Positions 1 through 8,943 of a DNA stretch of 64,000 bases are shown here, piece by piece. A program made the position numbers and the translations under genes. Location of the stretch: contig NZ_CP107780.1 in the NCBI RefSeq assembly GCF_036345175.1, positions 9,300,001-9,364,000 on the forward strand. Reading direction: 5' to 3'. This stretch comes from Streptomyces sp. NBC_00576. GTDB lineage: Bacteria > Actinomycetota > Actinomycetes > Streptomycetales > Streptomycetaceae. Numbering within the stretch: position 1 is the stretch's first letter; each line of letters starts with the position of its first letter. Below the pieces are notes generated by a model. It ran no database searches and was not told the DNA's origin. It saw only the letters and a list, made by a program, of their open reading frames with translations.

Positions 1-576
1 CATTTCGTACCGAACCTCACCCTCGGTGTGCCGGTCGTAGAGTCCCTGGCACGGGCGACGGACATCCCGCTGGACTGCCACCTGATGATCGAGGACCCCG
101 ATCGATGGGCGCCGCAGTACGTGGAAGCGGGTGCCGGTTCCGTCACCTTCCATGTGGAGGCCGCCGCCGCTCCGGTGCGGCTCGCCCGCGAGATCCGGGC
201 GAAGGGTGCCCGGGCCTCCATGGCCCTCAAGCCCGCGACCCCGATCGAGCCGTACGAGGACCTGCTGCCCGAACTCGACATGTTGCTGATCATGACGGTC
301 GAGCCGGGTTTCGGCGGCCAGGCTTTTCTCGACATCATGCTCCCCAAGATTCGCCGCACCCGCGAGTTGATCAGTAAGCACGGCCTTGACCTGTGGCTCC
401 AGGTCGACGGAGGTGTCGCCGCCTCCACCATCGAGCGTTGTGCCGAGGCCGGCGCGGACGTATTCGTCGCCGGATCGGCGGTCTACGGCGCCGCGGACCC
501 CGCCGAGGCGGTACGTGCACTGCGCACCCAGGCACAGTCGGCGACCGCCGGTGCGACCTGGGCGTGCGACCACTGA
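1..576 (+). CDS. rpe: Ribulose-phosphate 3-epimerase, 5'-truncated by window edge
   Basis: Interconverts ribulose 5-phosphate and xylulose 5-phosphate in the pentose phosphate pathway. The frame is open from base 1, so the N-terminal part lies outside the window and 191 residues remain. Visible family motifs are the metal-ligand segment DCHLMIEDPDRW, the loop TVEPGFGGQAF, the catalytic-Asp segment LWLQVDGGVAAST and the phosphate-binding end VAGSAVYGA. Together these cover the second half of the TIM barrel. Family assignment is from motif recognition and is very secure. The 3' tail (about 10 residues after the last barrel element) is not conserved in type. Confidence 0.96.
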   Translation, partial: HFVPNLTLGVPVVESLARATDIPLDCHLMIEDPDRWAPQYVEAGAGSVTFHVEAAAAPVRLAREIRAKGARASMALKPATPIEPYEDLLPELDMLLIMTVEPGFGGQAFLDIMLPKIRRTRELISKHGLDLWLQVDGGVAASTIERCAEAGADVFVAGSAVYGAADPAEAVRALRTQAQSATAGATWACDH

Positions 577-654
577 GCCAAGGGAACGTGAACGACGTAC
601 TTCTGGGCAGATCAAGTACTCGGGATCTGACAGGATGAACGGCGAGTCCAGAAT

Positions 655-1713
655 GTGAACAGCAGTGATGTGAAGAGCAGTGAGGAGATCGCCGTGTCGG
701 GTATGTCGGCTGGCCGGTCAGCCATGCGGATGGGACCCGCTGAGCTGGTTCAGGCGGCGGCCATGGCCCGCCGCTTCTACCTGGAGGGCAAGTCCAAGAT
801 CCAGATCGCCGAGGAGTTCGGCGTCAGCCGCTTCAAGGTGGCCCGGGTGCTGGAGACCGCTCTCGAACGGGATCTCGTGCGGATCGAGATCCGTGTCCCG
901 GCCGAACTGGACGCCGAGCGCTCGGACGCGCTGCGCGCCCGGTACGGCCTCAGGCACGCGGTCGTGGTCGAGTCCCCGGCCGACGCGGAGGAGTCGCCCG
1001 ATCCCGAGAACCTCGGTGAAGTGGCCGCCGACCTGCTCGGCGAGCTGGTGAACGAAGGCGATGTGCTGGGCCTCGCCTGGGGCCGGTCCACCATCCACAT
1101 GGCGGCGGCGCTCGACCGGCTGCCGCCCTGCACGGTGGTCCAGCTGACGGGTGTGTACGACGCCGGAACCGCCGAGCGCGGCTCCGTCGAGGCGGTCCGC
1201 CGCGCCGCCCAGGTGTCCGGCGGCGACGCCCACCCCATCTACGCCCCGATGCTGCTGCCCGACGCGGCCACCGCCGCCGCGCTGCGCAACCAGACCGGGA
1301 TCGCGCGGGCCTTCGAGTACTTCGACAAGGTCACGGTCGCCTGCGTCTCCATCGGCTCCTGGGAGGCCGGCATCTCGACGGTGCACGACATGCTCAGCGA
1401 CGAGGAACGCGGCCACTACGCGTCCCTCGGGGTCGCCGCCGAGATGTCCGCGCACCTCTTCGACGCCGATGGGCGCCGGGTCGGCCGGGACCTCGGAGAG
1501 CGGTGCATCACCGTCAAGACGGACCAGCTCCGGCGGGTCCCCGAGGTCGTCGCGATCGCGGGCGGGCAGCGCAAGGCGCCCGCGATCGACGCGGTGCTGC
1601 GTTCCGGGCTGGTCACCAGCCTGGTGACGGACACCTCGGCCGCGGACTACCTGCTGACGGCGGGCCCGACCCCGAAGCCGGCACTCAACAGGGCGGACCC
1701 GGACGGGATCTGA
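655..1713 (+). CDS. SorC/DeoR-family sugar-binding transcriptional regulator
   Basis: A 352-residue regulator. An N-terminal helix-turn-helix (about residues 40-75; KSKIQIAEEFGVSRFKVARV) is followed by a SorC-type sugar-phosphate-binding domain (GLAWGRSTIHM, ending in LVTDTSAADYLL). Such proteins bind a phosphorylated sugar effector and control sugar catabolism genes. GTG 655 opens the longest frame. ATG codons at about 703 and 724 are alternative starts, because the first 25 residues look unstructured. It follows rpe by 78 bp on the same strand, so pentose phosphate control is plausible, but the effector cannot be read from sequence. Confidence 0.88.
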   Translation: MNSSDVKSSEEIAVSGMSAGRSAMRMGPAELVQAAAMARRFYLEGKSKIQIAEEFGVSRFKVARVLETALERDLVRIEIRVPAELDAERSDALRARYGLRHAVVVESPADAEESPDPENLGEVAADLLGELVNEGDVLGLAWGRSTIHMAAALDRLPPCTVVQLTGVYDAGTAERGSVEAVRRAAQVSGGDAHPIYAPMLLPDAATAAALRNQTGIARAFEYFDKVTVACVSIGSWEAGISTVHDMLSDEERGHYASLGVAAEMSAHLFDADGRRVGRDLGERCITVKTDQLRRVPEVVAIAGGQRKAPAIDAVLRSGLVTSLVTDTSAADYLLTAGPTPKPALNRADPDGI

Positions 1714-1718
1714 CGGGT

Positions 1719-1787
1719 GTGAACATGCGGGTACTGCCCGGGTCCTCTTCGGGGCCCGGGCATCCTTCTGTTCCAGGGGATGTTCAC
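1719..1787. terminator. Nested inverted repeat between convergent genes
   Basis: An inner hairpin has arms TGCCCGGG (1735-1742) and CCCGGGCA (1755-1762). It sits inside an outer inverted repeat GTGAACAT (1719-1726) / ATGTTCAC (1780-1787). It separates the convergent SorC gene and the MMPL gene, and its outer right arm overlaps the MMPL stop codon. A bidirectional terminator is the natural reading. Confidence 0.7.
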
Positions 1788-4063
1788 GATGTTCCCGGGG
1801 ACGTCCGCCGTCCTCGGTCGTCGTCGCCGCCCTCCGGGTCCACATGCGGCAGCATCCGGTCGAGCCAGCCGGGCGTCCACCAGGCGTGGGCGCCCAGCAG
1901 CGTCATGACCGCCGGCACCAGCAGCAGCCGTACCACCGTCGCGTCGATGAGCACACTCACGGCGAGCCCCAGACCGAGCATCTTCACCACCACGTTGTCG
2001 CTCACGACGAACGCGGCGAAGACGCTCACCATGATCAGGGCCGCGCAGCTGATCACCCGGGCGGTGATCTCCAGGGCGTGGGCCACGGACGCCCGCGCGT
2101 CGCCCGTCCGCAGCCAGGCCTCGTGGACACGGGAGAGCAGGAAGATCTCGTAGTCCATGCTGAGCCCGAAGATGATCGCGAACATCATCATCGGCACATA
2201 GCTCTCGATGGGCACCTTGCCCGTCACCCCCAGCGCGGGCCCGCCCCAGCCCCACTGGAAGACGGCCACGACGACACCGTACGAGGCCGCGATCGACAGG
2301 ACGTTGAGCACGGCAGCCTTCAGCGCCACCAGCAGGCCCCGGAAGACGGCCAGGATGATCAGGAAGGCGAGGGCGACGACCACACCGATGATCAGCGGGA
2401 GGCGGCTCGCGACGATGTCACGGAAGTCGACCTGGGCGGCGGTCGTGCCGGTCACATAGCCGTGCGCGGCCGTTCCGGAGACGGCCTCGGGCAGGGTGTC
2501 GTCGACCAGGCGGTTCGTCAGGTCGGTGGTCGTCTCACTCTGCGGCGACGCCTTGGAGTAGACCGTGCCGACCAGGACGTCCCCGTCCTTGGTCGCGGTG
2601 AGCGGGGTGGCGGTGGCAGCCCCCGGTACGTCCGTCAGGGCCTTGGACGCCTTCGAGGCGAGGGCGGAGCGCTGATCGGAGGGCACCTTGGTCTGGTCGA
2701 TGACGACGGTCAGCGGTCCGTTGGAGCCGGGCCCGAACGACTGCGCCATGATGTCGTACGCCCGCCGGTCCGTGAACGACTTCGGATCGGCGCCGTCCCC
2801 GATGTGGCCCAGTTGGATGGACAGCACCGGGATCGCCAGCACCAGCACGGTCACGATCCCGCCGGCCAGGAACCACCAGGGGCGCCGCTCGACGCGCTGC
2901 GCGTAGCGGTGCCAGGTGCCGTGTACCTCGGCCTCGGTGGTGTCGGCGTCGGCCTCGGCGACCGGGCGGCGCACCCGGTAACGGTCGATACGGCGGCCGA
3001 TGAGCCCGAGCAGCGCCGGGACCAGGGTGAGGGCGCCCACGACCGCGGAGACCACCGTCACGGCGGCGGCCACGCCCAGTTTGCCGATGAAGCTGACCCC
3101 GGAGACGGACAGCCCGGCCAGCGCGACGATCACCGTGCACCCGGAGACCAGGACGGCGCGGCCACTGGTGGCGGTGGCGCGGCCCGCCGCACGTACCGGA
3201 TCGTCGCCGTTCATCAGGTTCTGCCGGTGCCGGGTGATCAGGAACAGCGCGTAGTCGATGCCCACGCCGAGGCCGATCATCGTGGCCAGTGTGGGGGAGA
3301 CCGTGGCGAAGGTGAACGCCGCCGCGAGCAGCCCCAGGCAGGCCAGTCCGCCGATCACGCTGATCAGGGCGGTCAGCAGGGGGATGCCGGCGGCGAGGAC
3401 GCTGCCGAAGCCGACCAGCAGGACGACGATCGCCACCGCGAACCCGATCAGCTCGCTGATCCGGTCATCGGCGGGGGGCCGGGCCAGCTCGCCCAGCGGT
3501 CCGCCGTACTCGACCTGCACTCCGGCCGCCCGCAGCGGTTTCACCGAGTCGTCGACGCCGTCGAGGTAGTCGTCGCCGAGGGTGGACGGCTGGACGTCGA
3601 AGCGGACGGTGATGTAGCCGGTCTTCGCGTCGCTGGACAGCGGGCCGACGGTCTGCTTGCCGGAGGGCTGGGATCCCGGCGGGGGCAGCGGGTTCTGGAC
3701 GGACAGGACGTGCGGGAGTTTCTGCAGGTCGGTGACCGTCTGGGACATCTGAGTGGACACGTCGGTCAGAGGCTTGGCCGAGTCCCGCAGCACGATCTGG
3801 CTGCCGTAGCCGCCGGCTGCCGGATCGTGCTCCTTCAGGACGTCGAGGCCCTGCTGCGACTGGACTCCGGGCAGGGAGAAGTTGTCCGAGTAGTCGCCGC
3901 CGAAGGAACGGTTGAGCACCTGGAGCGCGGCCAGCGCGACCAGCCAGGCCACGATGACGATCACGAAGTGCCGGGCACACCACTCGCCCAGTCGGCGCAG
4001 TCTTCCACGCGTGTCCTTGCTTCCCCCGGATGCTGGTGCTGGCATTGCTGTCTGCGATGACAT
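1784..4063 (-). CDS. MMPL/RND-family transporter
   Basis: A 759-residue integral membrane protein of the MMPL branch of the RND superfamily (lipid, drug or glycolipid export driven by proton flux). There are two halves, each with one membrane segment, a large extracytoplasmic loop and a five-helix bundle. Family motifs include GVGIDYALFLITRHR in half 1 and GLSMDYEIFLLSRVHEAW in half 2. The ATG at 4063 has GGGAG about seven bases upstream. It stands alone, convergent with the SorC gene. The substrate is unknown. Confidence 0.93.
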   Translation of the reverse strand: MSSQTAMPAPASGGSKDTRGRLRRLGEWCARHFVIVIVAWLVALAALQVLNRSFGGDYSDNFSLPGVQSQQGLDVLKEHDPAAGGYGSQIVLRDSAKPLTDVSTQMSQTVTDLQKLPHVLSVQNPLPPPGSQPSGKQTVGPLSSDAKTGYITVRFDVQPSTLGDDYLDGVDDSVKPLRAAGVQVEYGGPLGELARPPADDRISELIGFAVAIVVLLVGFGSVLAAGIPLLTALISVIGGLACLGLLAAAFTFATVSPTLATMIGLGVGIDYALFLITRHRQNLMNGDDPVRAAGRATATSGRAVLVSGCTVIVALAGLSVSGVSFIGKLGVAAAVTVVSAVVGALTLVPALLGLIGRRIDRYRVRRPVAEADADTTEAEVHGTWHRYAQRVERRPWWFLAGGIVTVLVLAIPVLSIQLGHIGDGADPKSFTDRRAYDIMAQSFGPGSNGPLTVVIDQTKVPSDQRSALASKASKALTDVPGAATATPLTATKDGDVLVGTVYSKASPQSETTTDLTNRLVDDTLPEAVSGTAAHGYVTGTTAAQVDFRDIVASRLPLIIGVVVALAFLIILAVFRGLLVALKAAVLNVLSIAASYGVVVAVFQWGWGGPALGVTGKVPIESYVPMMMFAIIFGLSMDYEIFLLSRVHEAWLRTGDARASVAHALEITARVISCAALIMVSVFAAFVVSDNVVVKMLGLGLAVSVLIDATVVRLLLVPAVMTLLGAHAWWTPGWLDRMLPHVDPEGGDDDRGRRTSPGTS

Positions 4064-4256
4064 GCGCGGCTCCCGCCGGAGACTGCCCGGACCTCCTCAT
4101 TGAACGACTCGCCGATCAACGTGTCCTGTTGGGAGACTGTCATCAGGGTCCTCGTCAAGGTTCTCGCCCGGGTCCTCGTTGTCATGGAGCGGGCGGTGGG
4201 ATCTACTACAGCGATGATCACTTCGCCCCTTCGCGACTCCTCACGGCGGTACTGAG
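4064..4256. other. Divergent promoter region, MMPL / barstar
   Basis: A 193-bp divergent spacer. The only structure seen is a 10-bp direct repeat GGGTCCTCGT at 4146-4155 and 4170-4179, spaced 24 bp start to start, which could be a regulator site. No gene is supported here. Confidence 0.4.
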
Positions 4257-4673
4257 ATGACCGACCACCCGCTCGCCCCGGTGTTCGCCGGCAGCGCGCC
4301 CGCCGGTGTCCTGTCCTGGCCCGCCGCGCTGCCTGCGGAACTCGCGCTCGAAGCCGCCCGCGAGGCCGGCTGGGAGGCCGCCGACCTCGACCTCACCGGC
4401 GTCTCGGACAAGGCCGCGCTGATGACGGCCTGCGCGACCGCGATGCGTTTCCCGGACTACTTCGGCTCGAACTGGGACGCGCTGGCGGACTGTCTCGGCG
4501 ACCTGCAGGGGTGGCCCGCGAGCCGAGGCCGGCTCCTTCTCGTCCGCAACTGGCAGGCGTACGCGGCGGCCCGGCCCGAGGAGTGGAACACGCTCCAGGA
4601 GATCTTCGCCGACGCCGCCGCGAGCTGGCGGGCGACGGAGACGGGACTGGCGGTGGTGATGGTGCTCGCCTGA
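4257..4673 (+). CDS. Barstar-family protein
   Basis: 138 residues. The barstar fold is recognisable from the segment FPDYFGSNWDALADCLGDL (about residues 62-80), the hallmark of the barnase-inhibitor family, followed by LLLVRNWQAYAA and the C-terminal strand GLAVVMVLA. Barstars bind and block secreted or toxin ribonucleases. No barnase-type RNase gene lies next to it, so it is either an orphan immunity protein or has another role. The ATG start directly follows a TGA-rich spacer, and the next gene is guaB1. Confidence 0.88.
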   Translation: MTDHPLAPVFAGSAPAGVLSWPAALPAELALEAAREAGWEAADLDLTGVSDKAALMTACATAMRFPDYFGSNWDALADCLGDLQGWPASRGRLLLVRNWQAYAAARPEEWNTLQEIFADAAASWRATETGLAVVMVLA

Positions 4674-4851
4674 ACTTCTCTGTCGTTGGTCCGGCGCCGG
4701 TCCGTCGGAGGATGGCACGAGCCGGCCGGCGATCCGTCTGGACGATCCGACCAGGCGGTTTCAGGTCACCGGCATGGGACAATGAGGTACGTGCTCTCCC
4801 CTTGGCTGTCCTGTCCGGGGGCAACCTCTGATCGACCGGGATGTGCAGCAC

Positions 4852-6294
4852 GTGCGTTTCCTCAACGACATCCAGCCCCCGTACGACCTGACGTACGACG
4901 ACGTCTTCATGGTCCCCAGCCGTTCCTCCGTCGGTTCCCGGCAGGCCGTGGACCTCAGTTCCCCGGACGGTTCGGGTACGACGATTCCGCTGGTCGTCGC
5001 CAACATGACCGCCATCGCGGGCCGCCGGATGGCCGAGACGGTCGCGCGGCGCGGCGGGCTCGTAGTGATCCCGCAGGACATCCCGATCGAGGTTGTCACC
5101 GACGTCATCTCCTGGGTGAAGAGCCGTCACCTGGTGCTCGACACGCCGATCGTGCTCGCCCCCCACCAGACCGTCGCCGACGCCCTGGCCCTGCTGCCCA
5201 AGCGGGCGCACAACGCGGGCGTGGTCGTCGACGCCGAGCATCGGCCCGTCGGTGTGGTCACCGACGCCGACCTGTCCGGCGTGGACCGCTTCACCCAGCT
5301 CTCCGAGGTCATGTCGAAGGACCTCCTGCTCCTCGACGCCGACATCGACCCGCGCGAGGCGTTCAACCGCCTCGACGGCGCCAACCGCCGGTACGCGCCC
5401 GCCGTCGACGCCGACGGCAAGCTCGCCGGCATCCTCACCCGCAAGGGCGCCCTGCGTGCCACCCTCTACACGCCGACCACGGATGTGAACGGGAAGCTGC
5501 GTATCGCCGCCGCTGTCGGCATCAACGGCGATGTGGCCGGAAAGGCGCAGCAACTGCTCGACGCGGGCGTCGACACGCTTGTCATCGACACCGCGCACGG
5601 TCACCAGGAGTCGATGCTCAGCGCCATCAAGCTGGTCCGCGATCTCGACCCGCACGTTCCGATCGCCGCGGGCAACATCGTCGCCGCCGAGGGCGTCAGG
5701 GACCTGATCGAGGCGGGCGCCGACATCATCAAGGTCGGCGTCGGACCGGGTGCCATGTGCACCACCCGCATGATGACGGGCGTGGGCCGCCCGCAGTTCT
5801 CGGCGGTCCTGGAGTGCGCGGCCGAGGCGAAGAAGTACGGCAAGCACGTGTGGGCGGACGGCGGGGTACGCCACCCCCGCGACGTCGCGATGGCGCTGGC
5901 CGCCGGTGCGTCCAACGTCATGGTCGGCTCCTGGTTCGCGGGCACGTACGAGTCCCCGGGCGACCTTCAGCAGGACGCCGCCGGGCACCTCTACAAGGAG
6001 TCGTTCGGCATGGCGTCGGCGCGTGCGGTGCGCAACCGTACGTCGGAGGAGTCCTCGTACGACCGGGCCCGCAAGGCGCTGTTCGAGGAGGGCATCTCGA
6101 CGTCCCGGATGTTCCTCGACCCGGCCCGTCCGGGCGTCGAGGACCTGATCGACTCGATCATCGCGGGCGTCCGCTCCTCCTGCACCTACGCCGGCGCCAA
6201 CTCCCTTGCGGAGTTCGCCCAGAAGGCCATCGTCGGCATCCAGAGCGCCGCCGGGTACGCGGAGGGCAAGCCGCTCCACGCCAGCTGGAGCTGA
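4852..6294 (+). CDS. guaB1: GuaB1 family IMP dehydrogenase-like protein (probable GMP reductase)
   Basis: 480 residues. A TIM-barrel IMPDH/GMPR enzyme with two CBS domains inserted at about 95-210. It carries the nucleotide-binding loop VGVGPGAMCTTRMMTG with the catalytic Cys, and the flap region FGMASARAVRNRTSEESSYD. Actinobacterial GuaB1 proteins act as GMP reductases (GMP to IMP) in purine salvage, as known for the mycobacterial member. I chose GTG 4852 over GTG 4843 because the family starts at RFLNDIQPP and GGGA lies about 10 bases before 4852. The next gene, an Lrp regulator, starts 8 bp downstream. Confidence 0.93.
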   Translation: MRFLNDIQPPYDLTYDDVFMVPSRSSVGSRQAVDLSSPDGSGTTIPLVVANMTAIAGRRMAETVARRGGLVVIPQDIPIEVVTDVISWVKSRHLVLDTPIVLAPHQTVADALALLPKRAHNAGVVVDAEHRPVGVVTDADLSGVDRFTQLSEVMSKDLLLLDADIDPREAFNRLDGANRRYAPAVDADGKLAGILTRKGALRATLYTPTTDVNGKLRIAAAVGINGDVAGKAQQLLDAGVDTLVIDTAHGHQESMLSAIKLVRDLDPHVPIAAGNIVAAEGVRDLIEAGADIIKVGVGPGAMCTTRMMTGVGRPQFSAVLECAAEAKKYGKHVWADGGVRHPRDVAMALAAGASNVMVGSWFAGTYESPGDLQQDAAGHLYKESFGMASARAVRNRTSEESSYDRARKALFEEGISTSRMFLDPARPGVEDLIDSIIAGVRSSCTYAGANSLAEFAQKAIVGIQSAAGYAEGKPLHASWS

Positions 6295-6301
6295 CGCGGA
6301 C

Positions 6302-6754
6302 GTGCTGAACGATCTCGACGAACGTATCGTGCACGCCCTCGCCGAGGACGCGCGTCGCTCCTACGCGGACATCGGGCAGTTGGTCGGACTGTCCGCCCCC
6401 GCTGTGAAGCGGCGCGTGGACCGGTTGCGGGCGAGCGGGGCGATCACCGGGTTCACCGTGCGGGTGGATCCGGCGGCGCTGGGGTGGGAGACGGAGGGGT
6501 TCGTCGAGATCTACTGTCGGCGGAACACCTCGCCGGAGACGATTCAGCGGGGGCTGGAGCGGTATCAGGAGGTGGTGGCCGCGTCCACCGTGACGGGGGA
6601 GGCGGATGCGGTGGTGCAGGTTTTTGCCTCTGATATGCGGCACTTCGAGCGGGTGCTTGAGCGTATTGCCGGGGAGCCGTTTGTTGAGCGGACGAAGTCC
6701 GTGTTGGTGCTGTCTCCGTTGCTGCGGAGGTTTTCTTCCGGGTCGCCTACGTGA
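6302..6754 (+). CDS. Lrp/AsnC-family transcriptional regulator
   Basis: 150 residues. The N-terminal AsnC helix-turn-helix is LNDLDERIVHALAEDARRSY ... LSAPAVKRRVDRLRASGAI. It is followed by a RAM/ACT-like ligand domain with the STVTGEADAVVQVFASD signature and the C-terminal ERTKSVLVLSPLL. The frame is open further upstream into guaB1, but GTG 6302 just after the guaB1 stop is the natural start, with GGAG about 12 bases before it. Probably co-transcribed with guaB1; an amino-acid effector is typical of the family. Confidence 0.9.
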   Translation: MLNDLDERIVHALAEDARRSYADIGQLVGLSAPAVKRRVDRLRASGAITGFTVRVDPAALGWETEGFVEIYCRRNTSPETIQRGLERYQEVVAASTVTGEADAVVQVFASDMRHFERVLERIAGEPFVERTKSVLVLSPLLRRFSSGSPT

Positions 6755-6796
6755 GTGCCTCTCGGGGCAGGGTGGCGACTGCGGGTGCGATGTGGC

Positions 6797-6833
6797 TTGT
6801 CGCGCAGTTCCCCGCGCCCCTATAGGGGCGCCT
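6797..6833. repeat. Streptomyces-type intergenic hairpin repeat, copy 1
   Basis: The core TCGCGCAGTTCCCCGC is followed by the 18-bp palindrome GCGCCCC-TATA-GGGGCGC (6814-6831). The same core and hairpin recur at about 30313-30346, and a variant lies at 63515-63577. It lies between the convergent Lrp and GntR genes and probably acts as a bidirectional terminator. Confidence 0.75.
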
Positions 6834-7574
6834 CTACCCCGCCGGTTTTCTCGCTAGGGCGTTGTTTCCGATGGAGTTGTGGACGCTGAAGCTCACAGCG
6901 TCGCCTCGGTAGCGGTCGTCGGACCACTCGACCGGGCGGCCCTCCCTCGTCGTTGTCACGCGGCGGACGCGCAGGAGGGGGCTGGTGCGGCGGATGTCGA
7001 GGAGTTCGGCGTCCTGGGCGCCGGCCGCCACCGCGTCGATGACGTGTTCGCCGTATGCGAAGACCAGACCCGTGTCCTCGAAGAGGCGTTGGGTGACCGA
7101 GGAGCAGTCCGGTTCGAGGGGTTCCACGGACGGGGCGATCCAGTCCGCGTAGACCGTGCGTTCCAGGAGGACCGGTTCGCCGTCCAGGCCGCGTACGCGC
7201 AGGACATGCAACACCCTTGTCTTCTCGCGGAGTTGGAGACGGACCGCGTCCTCCGTGGTCGCCGGGCGGTACTCCTGGTGCACGACCTGGCCCGTCGCCT
7301 CGCGGCCCATCGCGCGGGCCCACTGGGCGAAGCTGCGCAGTTCCTCGAAGGTCTGGCTGCGGCGGGTGGCCAGGACCACCCGGCGGGCGCCCTGGCGGGA
7401 GCCGATCAGGCCCTCGGCGGTCAGGGCCGCCACCGCCTGGCGGATCGTGCCGCGGGCCACGCCGTAGTGGGCGGCGAGTTCTGTTTCCGGGGGCAGACGG
7501 CTGCCGACCGTGTACTGCTCGCGGTCGATCGCGCGGCGCAGCTCGTCGGCGATCTCCTCGTGTCGCGCCGTCAT
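6834..7574 (-). CDS. GntR-family regulator, HutC/UTRA subfamily
   Basis: 246 residues. The N-terminal winged helix is IADELRRAIDREQYTVGSRL ... HYGVARGTIRQAVAALTAEG. A UTRA effector domain follows from about residue 85 (LHVLRVRGLDGEPVLLERT; SVTQRLFEDTGL; PLLRVRRVTTTREGRPVEW). It faces the ABC importer operon across a 211-bp spacer that holds a palindrome of the HutC/TreR type (7726-7743). It is therefore the likely local repressor of that operon, with the imported compound or a phosphorylated derivative as inducer. Confidence 0.92.
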   Translation of the reverse strand: MTARHEEIADELRRAIDREQYTVGSRLPPETELAAHYGVARGTIRQAVAALTAEGLIGSRQGARRVVLATRRSQTFEELRSFAQWARAMGREATGQVVHQEYRPATTEDAVRLQLREKTRVLHVLRVRGLDGEPVLLERTVYADWIAPSVEPLEPDCSSVTQRLFEDTGLVFAYGEHVIDAVAAGAQDAELLDIRRTSPLLRVRRVTTTREGRPVEWSDDRYRGDAVSFSVHNSIGNNALARKPAG

Positions 7575-7725
7575 GCTCCCCCTCTGGGTTCGTCGCTGTG
7601 CACAGGGTGACCAGCCTAATCGATTTCGCGGCCCCGCCCTGGGGGCCTGGAATGTGCAGGGAATCAGTGGTCAGTGTTTCGCCAGTGTTTACGGGAGCGA
7701 TACCAGCGGAAGTCCTACTGAAGCC

Positions 7726-7743
7726 AACTTGTTCAGACAAGTT
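7726..7743. promoter_or_regulatory. Perfect 18-bp palindrome, probable GntR/UTRA operator
   Basis: Arms AACTTGT (7726-7732) and ACAAGTT (7737-7743) flank TCAG. The form ACTTGT-N4-ACAAGT closely matches operators bound by HutC-subfamily GntR repressors such as TreR. It lies 42 bp before the lipoprotein start and 152 bp before the regulator start. Confidence 0.75.
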
Positions 7744-7785
7744 CTCCGCACTACCTCAACCCTCGTGCGCACCCCTGGAGAGACC

Positions 7786-8943
7786 GTGATCGTGTCCCTG
7801 CCGAGAACAGCCGTCCGCAGCGGCGCCCTCGCCGTCGTCGCCGCGCTCGCCCTGAGCGCCTGCGGCGCGGCCCCCGACGACACGTCGACCACCGCGAACG
7901 GCAAGAGCGCGAACACCGCGACCTCCGCCGCCGACCTCGGCGGCATGGCCAAACTGGTCGCCGCCGCCAAGAAGGAGGGCACGCTGCACGCCATCGCGCT
8001 GCCCCGCGACTGGGCCAACTACGGCGCCCTGATCGACGGTTTCCAGAAGAAGTACGGCATCAAGATCGAGGTCGAGAACCCCGACGGTGCAAGCCAGGAC
8101 GAGATCAACGCCGTCACGTCCCGCAAGGGGCAGGACCGGACCCCCGACGTCCTCGACCTGGGCAGCTCGTTCGCTCTGAGCGCCGCCCAGCAGGGGCTGC
8201 TCGCGCCCTACAAGGTCGCCTCCTTCGCCGACATACCCGAGGGGCAGAAGGACCCGGAGGGGCGCTGGTTCAACGACTACGGCGGCTACATCTCCATCGG
8301 GTGCGACGCCAAGCGCGTGAAGAGCTGTCCCACCTCCTTCGCCGATCTGCTGAAGCCCCAGTACAAGGGGCAGGTCGCCCTCAACGGCAATCCCACCAAG
8401 TCCGGTTCGGCCTTCGCCGGCGTCTGGGCGGCCTCGCTCGCCAGTGGCGGTTCCTTCGACGACATCCAGCCCGGCCTCGACTTCTTCGCCAAGCTGAAGA
8501 AGAACGGCAACTACACGCCCGTCGAGTCGACCCCGGCCACCGTCGAGAAGGGCGAGACACCCATCAGCATCGACTGGGACTACCTCAACGCCGGTTACGC
8601 CGACGAGTTCAAGTCCAAGGGCGTCGACTGGACGGTGTCCGTGCCCAGCGACGGCGAGTTCTCCCAGTTCTACTCCCAGGCCATCAACAAGGACGCCCCG
8701 CACCCGGCCGCCGCCCGGCTGTGGCAGGAGTACCTCTACAGCGCCGAGGGACAGAACCTCTGGCTCAAGGGGTACGCCCGGCCCGCCCTGATGACCGCCA
8801 TGGAGAAGGCCGGCACCCTCGACAAGACCGCGGCCGCCAAGCTGCCCAAGGTCTCCGGTACGCCGTCCTTCCCGACCGAGGCCCAGCAGAGCAAGGCCAA
8901 GACCGTGCTGGCCGAGGGCTGGGGCAAGGCCGTCTCCGGATGA
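7786..8943 (+). CDS. ABC transporter substrate-binding lipoprotein (Fe3+/2-aminoethylphosphonate-type fold)
   Basis: 385 residues. A basic N-terminus and hydrophobic helix end in the lipobox LSAC (Cys about 26), so it is a membrane-anchored lipoprotein. The mature part starts MAKLVAAAKKEGTLHAIALP and belongs to the extracellular solute-binding group that includes Fe3+, putrescine and 2-aminoethylphosphonate binders. GTG 7786 has GGAG five bases upstream. The TGA overlaps the ATG of the next gene by 4 bp. The ligand is not certain. The downstream phosphoesterase/phosphatase fusion points to a phosphorus-containing compound, which is an inference. Confidence 0.9.
   Translation: MIVSLPRTAVRSGALAVVAALALSACGAAPDDTSTTANGKSANTATSAADLGGMAKLVAAAKKEGTLHAIALPRDWANYGALIDGFQKKYGIKIEVENPDGASQDEINAVTSRKGQDRTPDVLDLGSSFALSAAQQGLLAPYKVASFADIPEGQKDPEGRWFNDYGGYISIGCDAKRVKSCPTSFADLLKPQYKGQVALNGNPTKSGSAFAGVWAASLASGGSFDDIQPGLDFFAKLKKNGNYTPVESTPATVEKGETPISIDWDYLNAGYADEFKSKGVDWTVSVPSDGEFSQFYSQAINKDAPHPAAARLWQEYLYSAEGQNLWLKGYARPALMTAMEKAGTLDKTAAAKLPKVSGTPSFPTEAQQSKAKTVLAEGWGKAVSG

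Noticed and set aside
1844..4060. A 738-codon open frame antisense to the MMPL gene
   Set aside because: High-GC codon bias creates long antisense frames. The product is His/Gln/Arg-rich without domains, while the opposite strand encodes a clear MMPL transporter.
4257..4673. Barnase/barstar toxin-antitoxin pair
   Set aside because: Only the barstar-like gene is present; neither neighbour encodes a ribonuclease.
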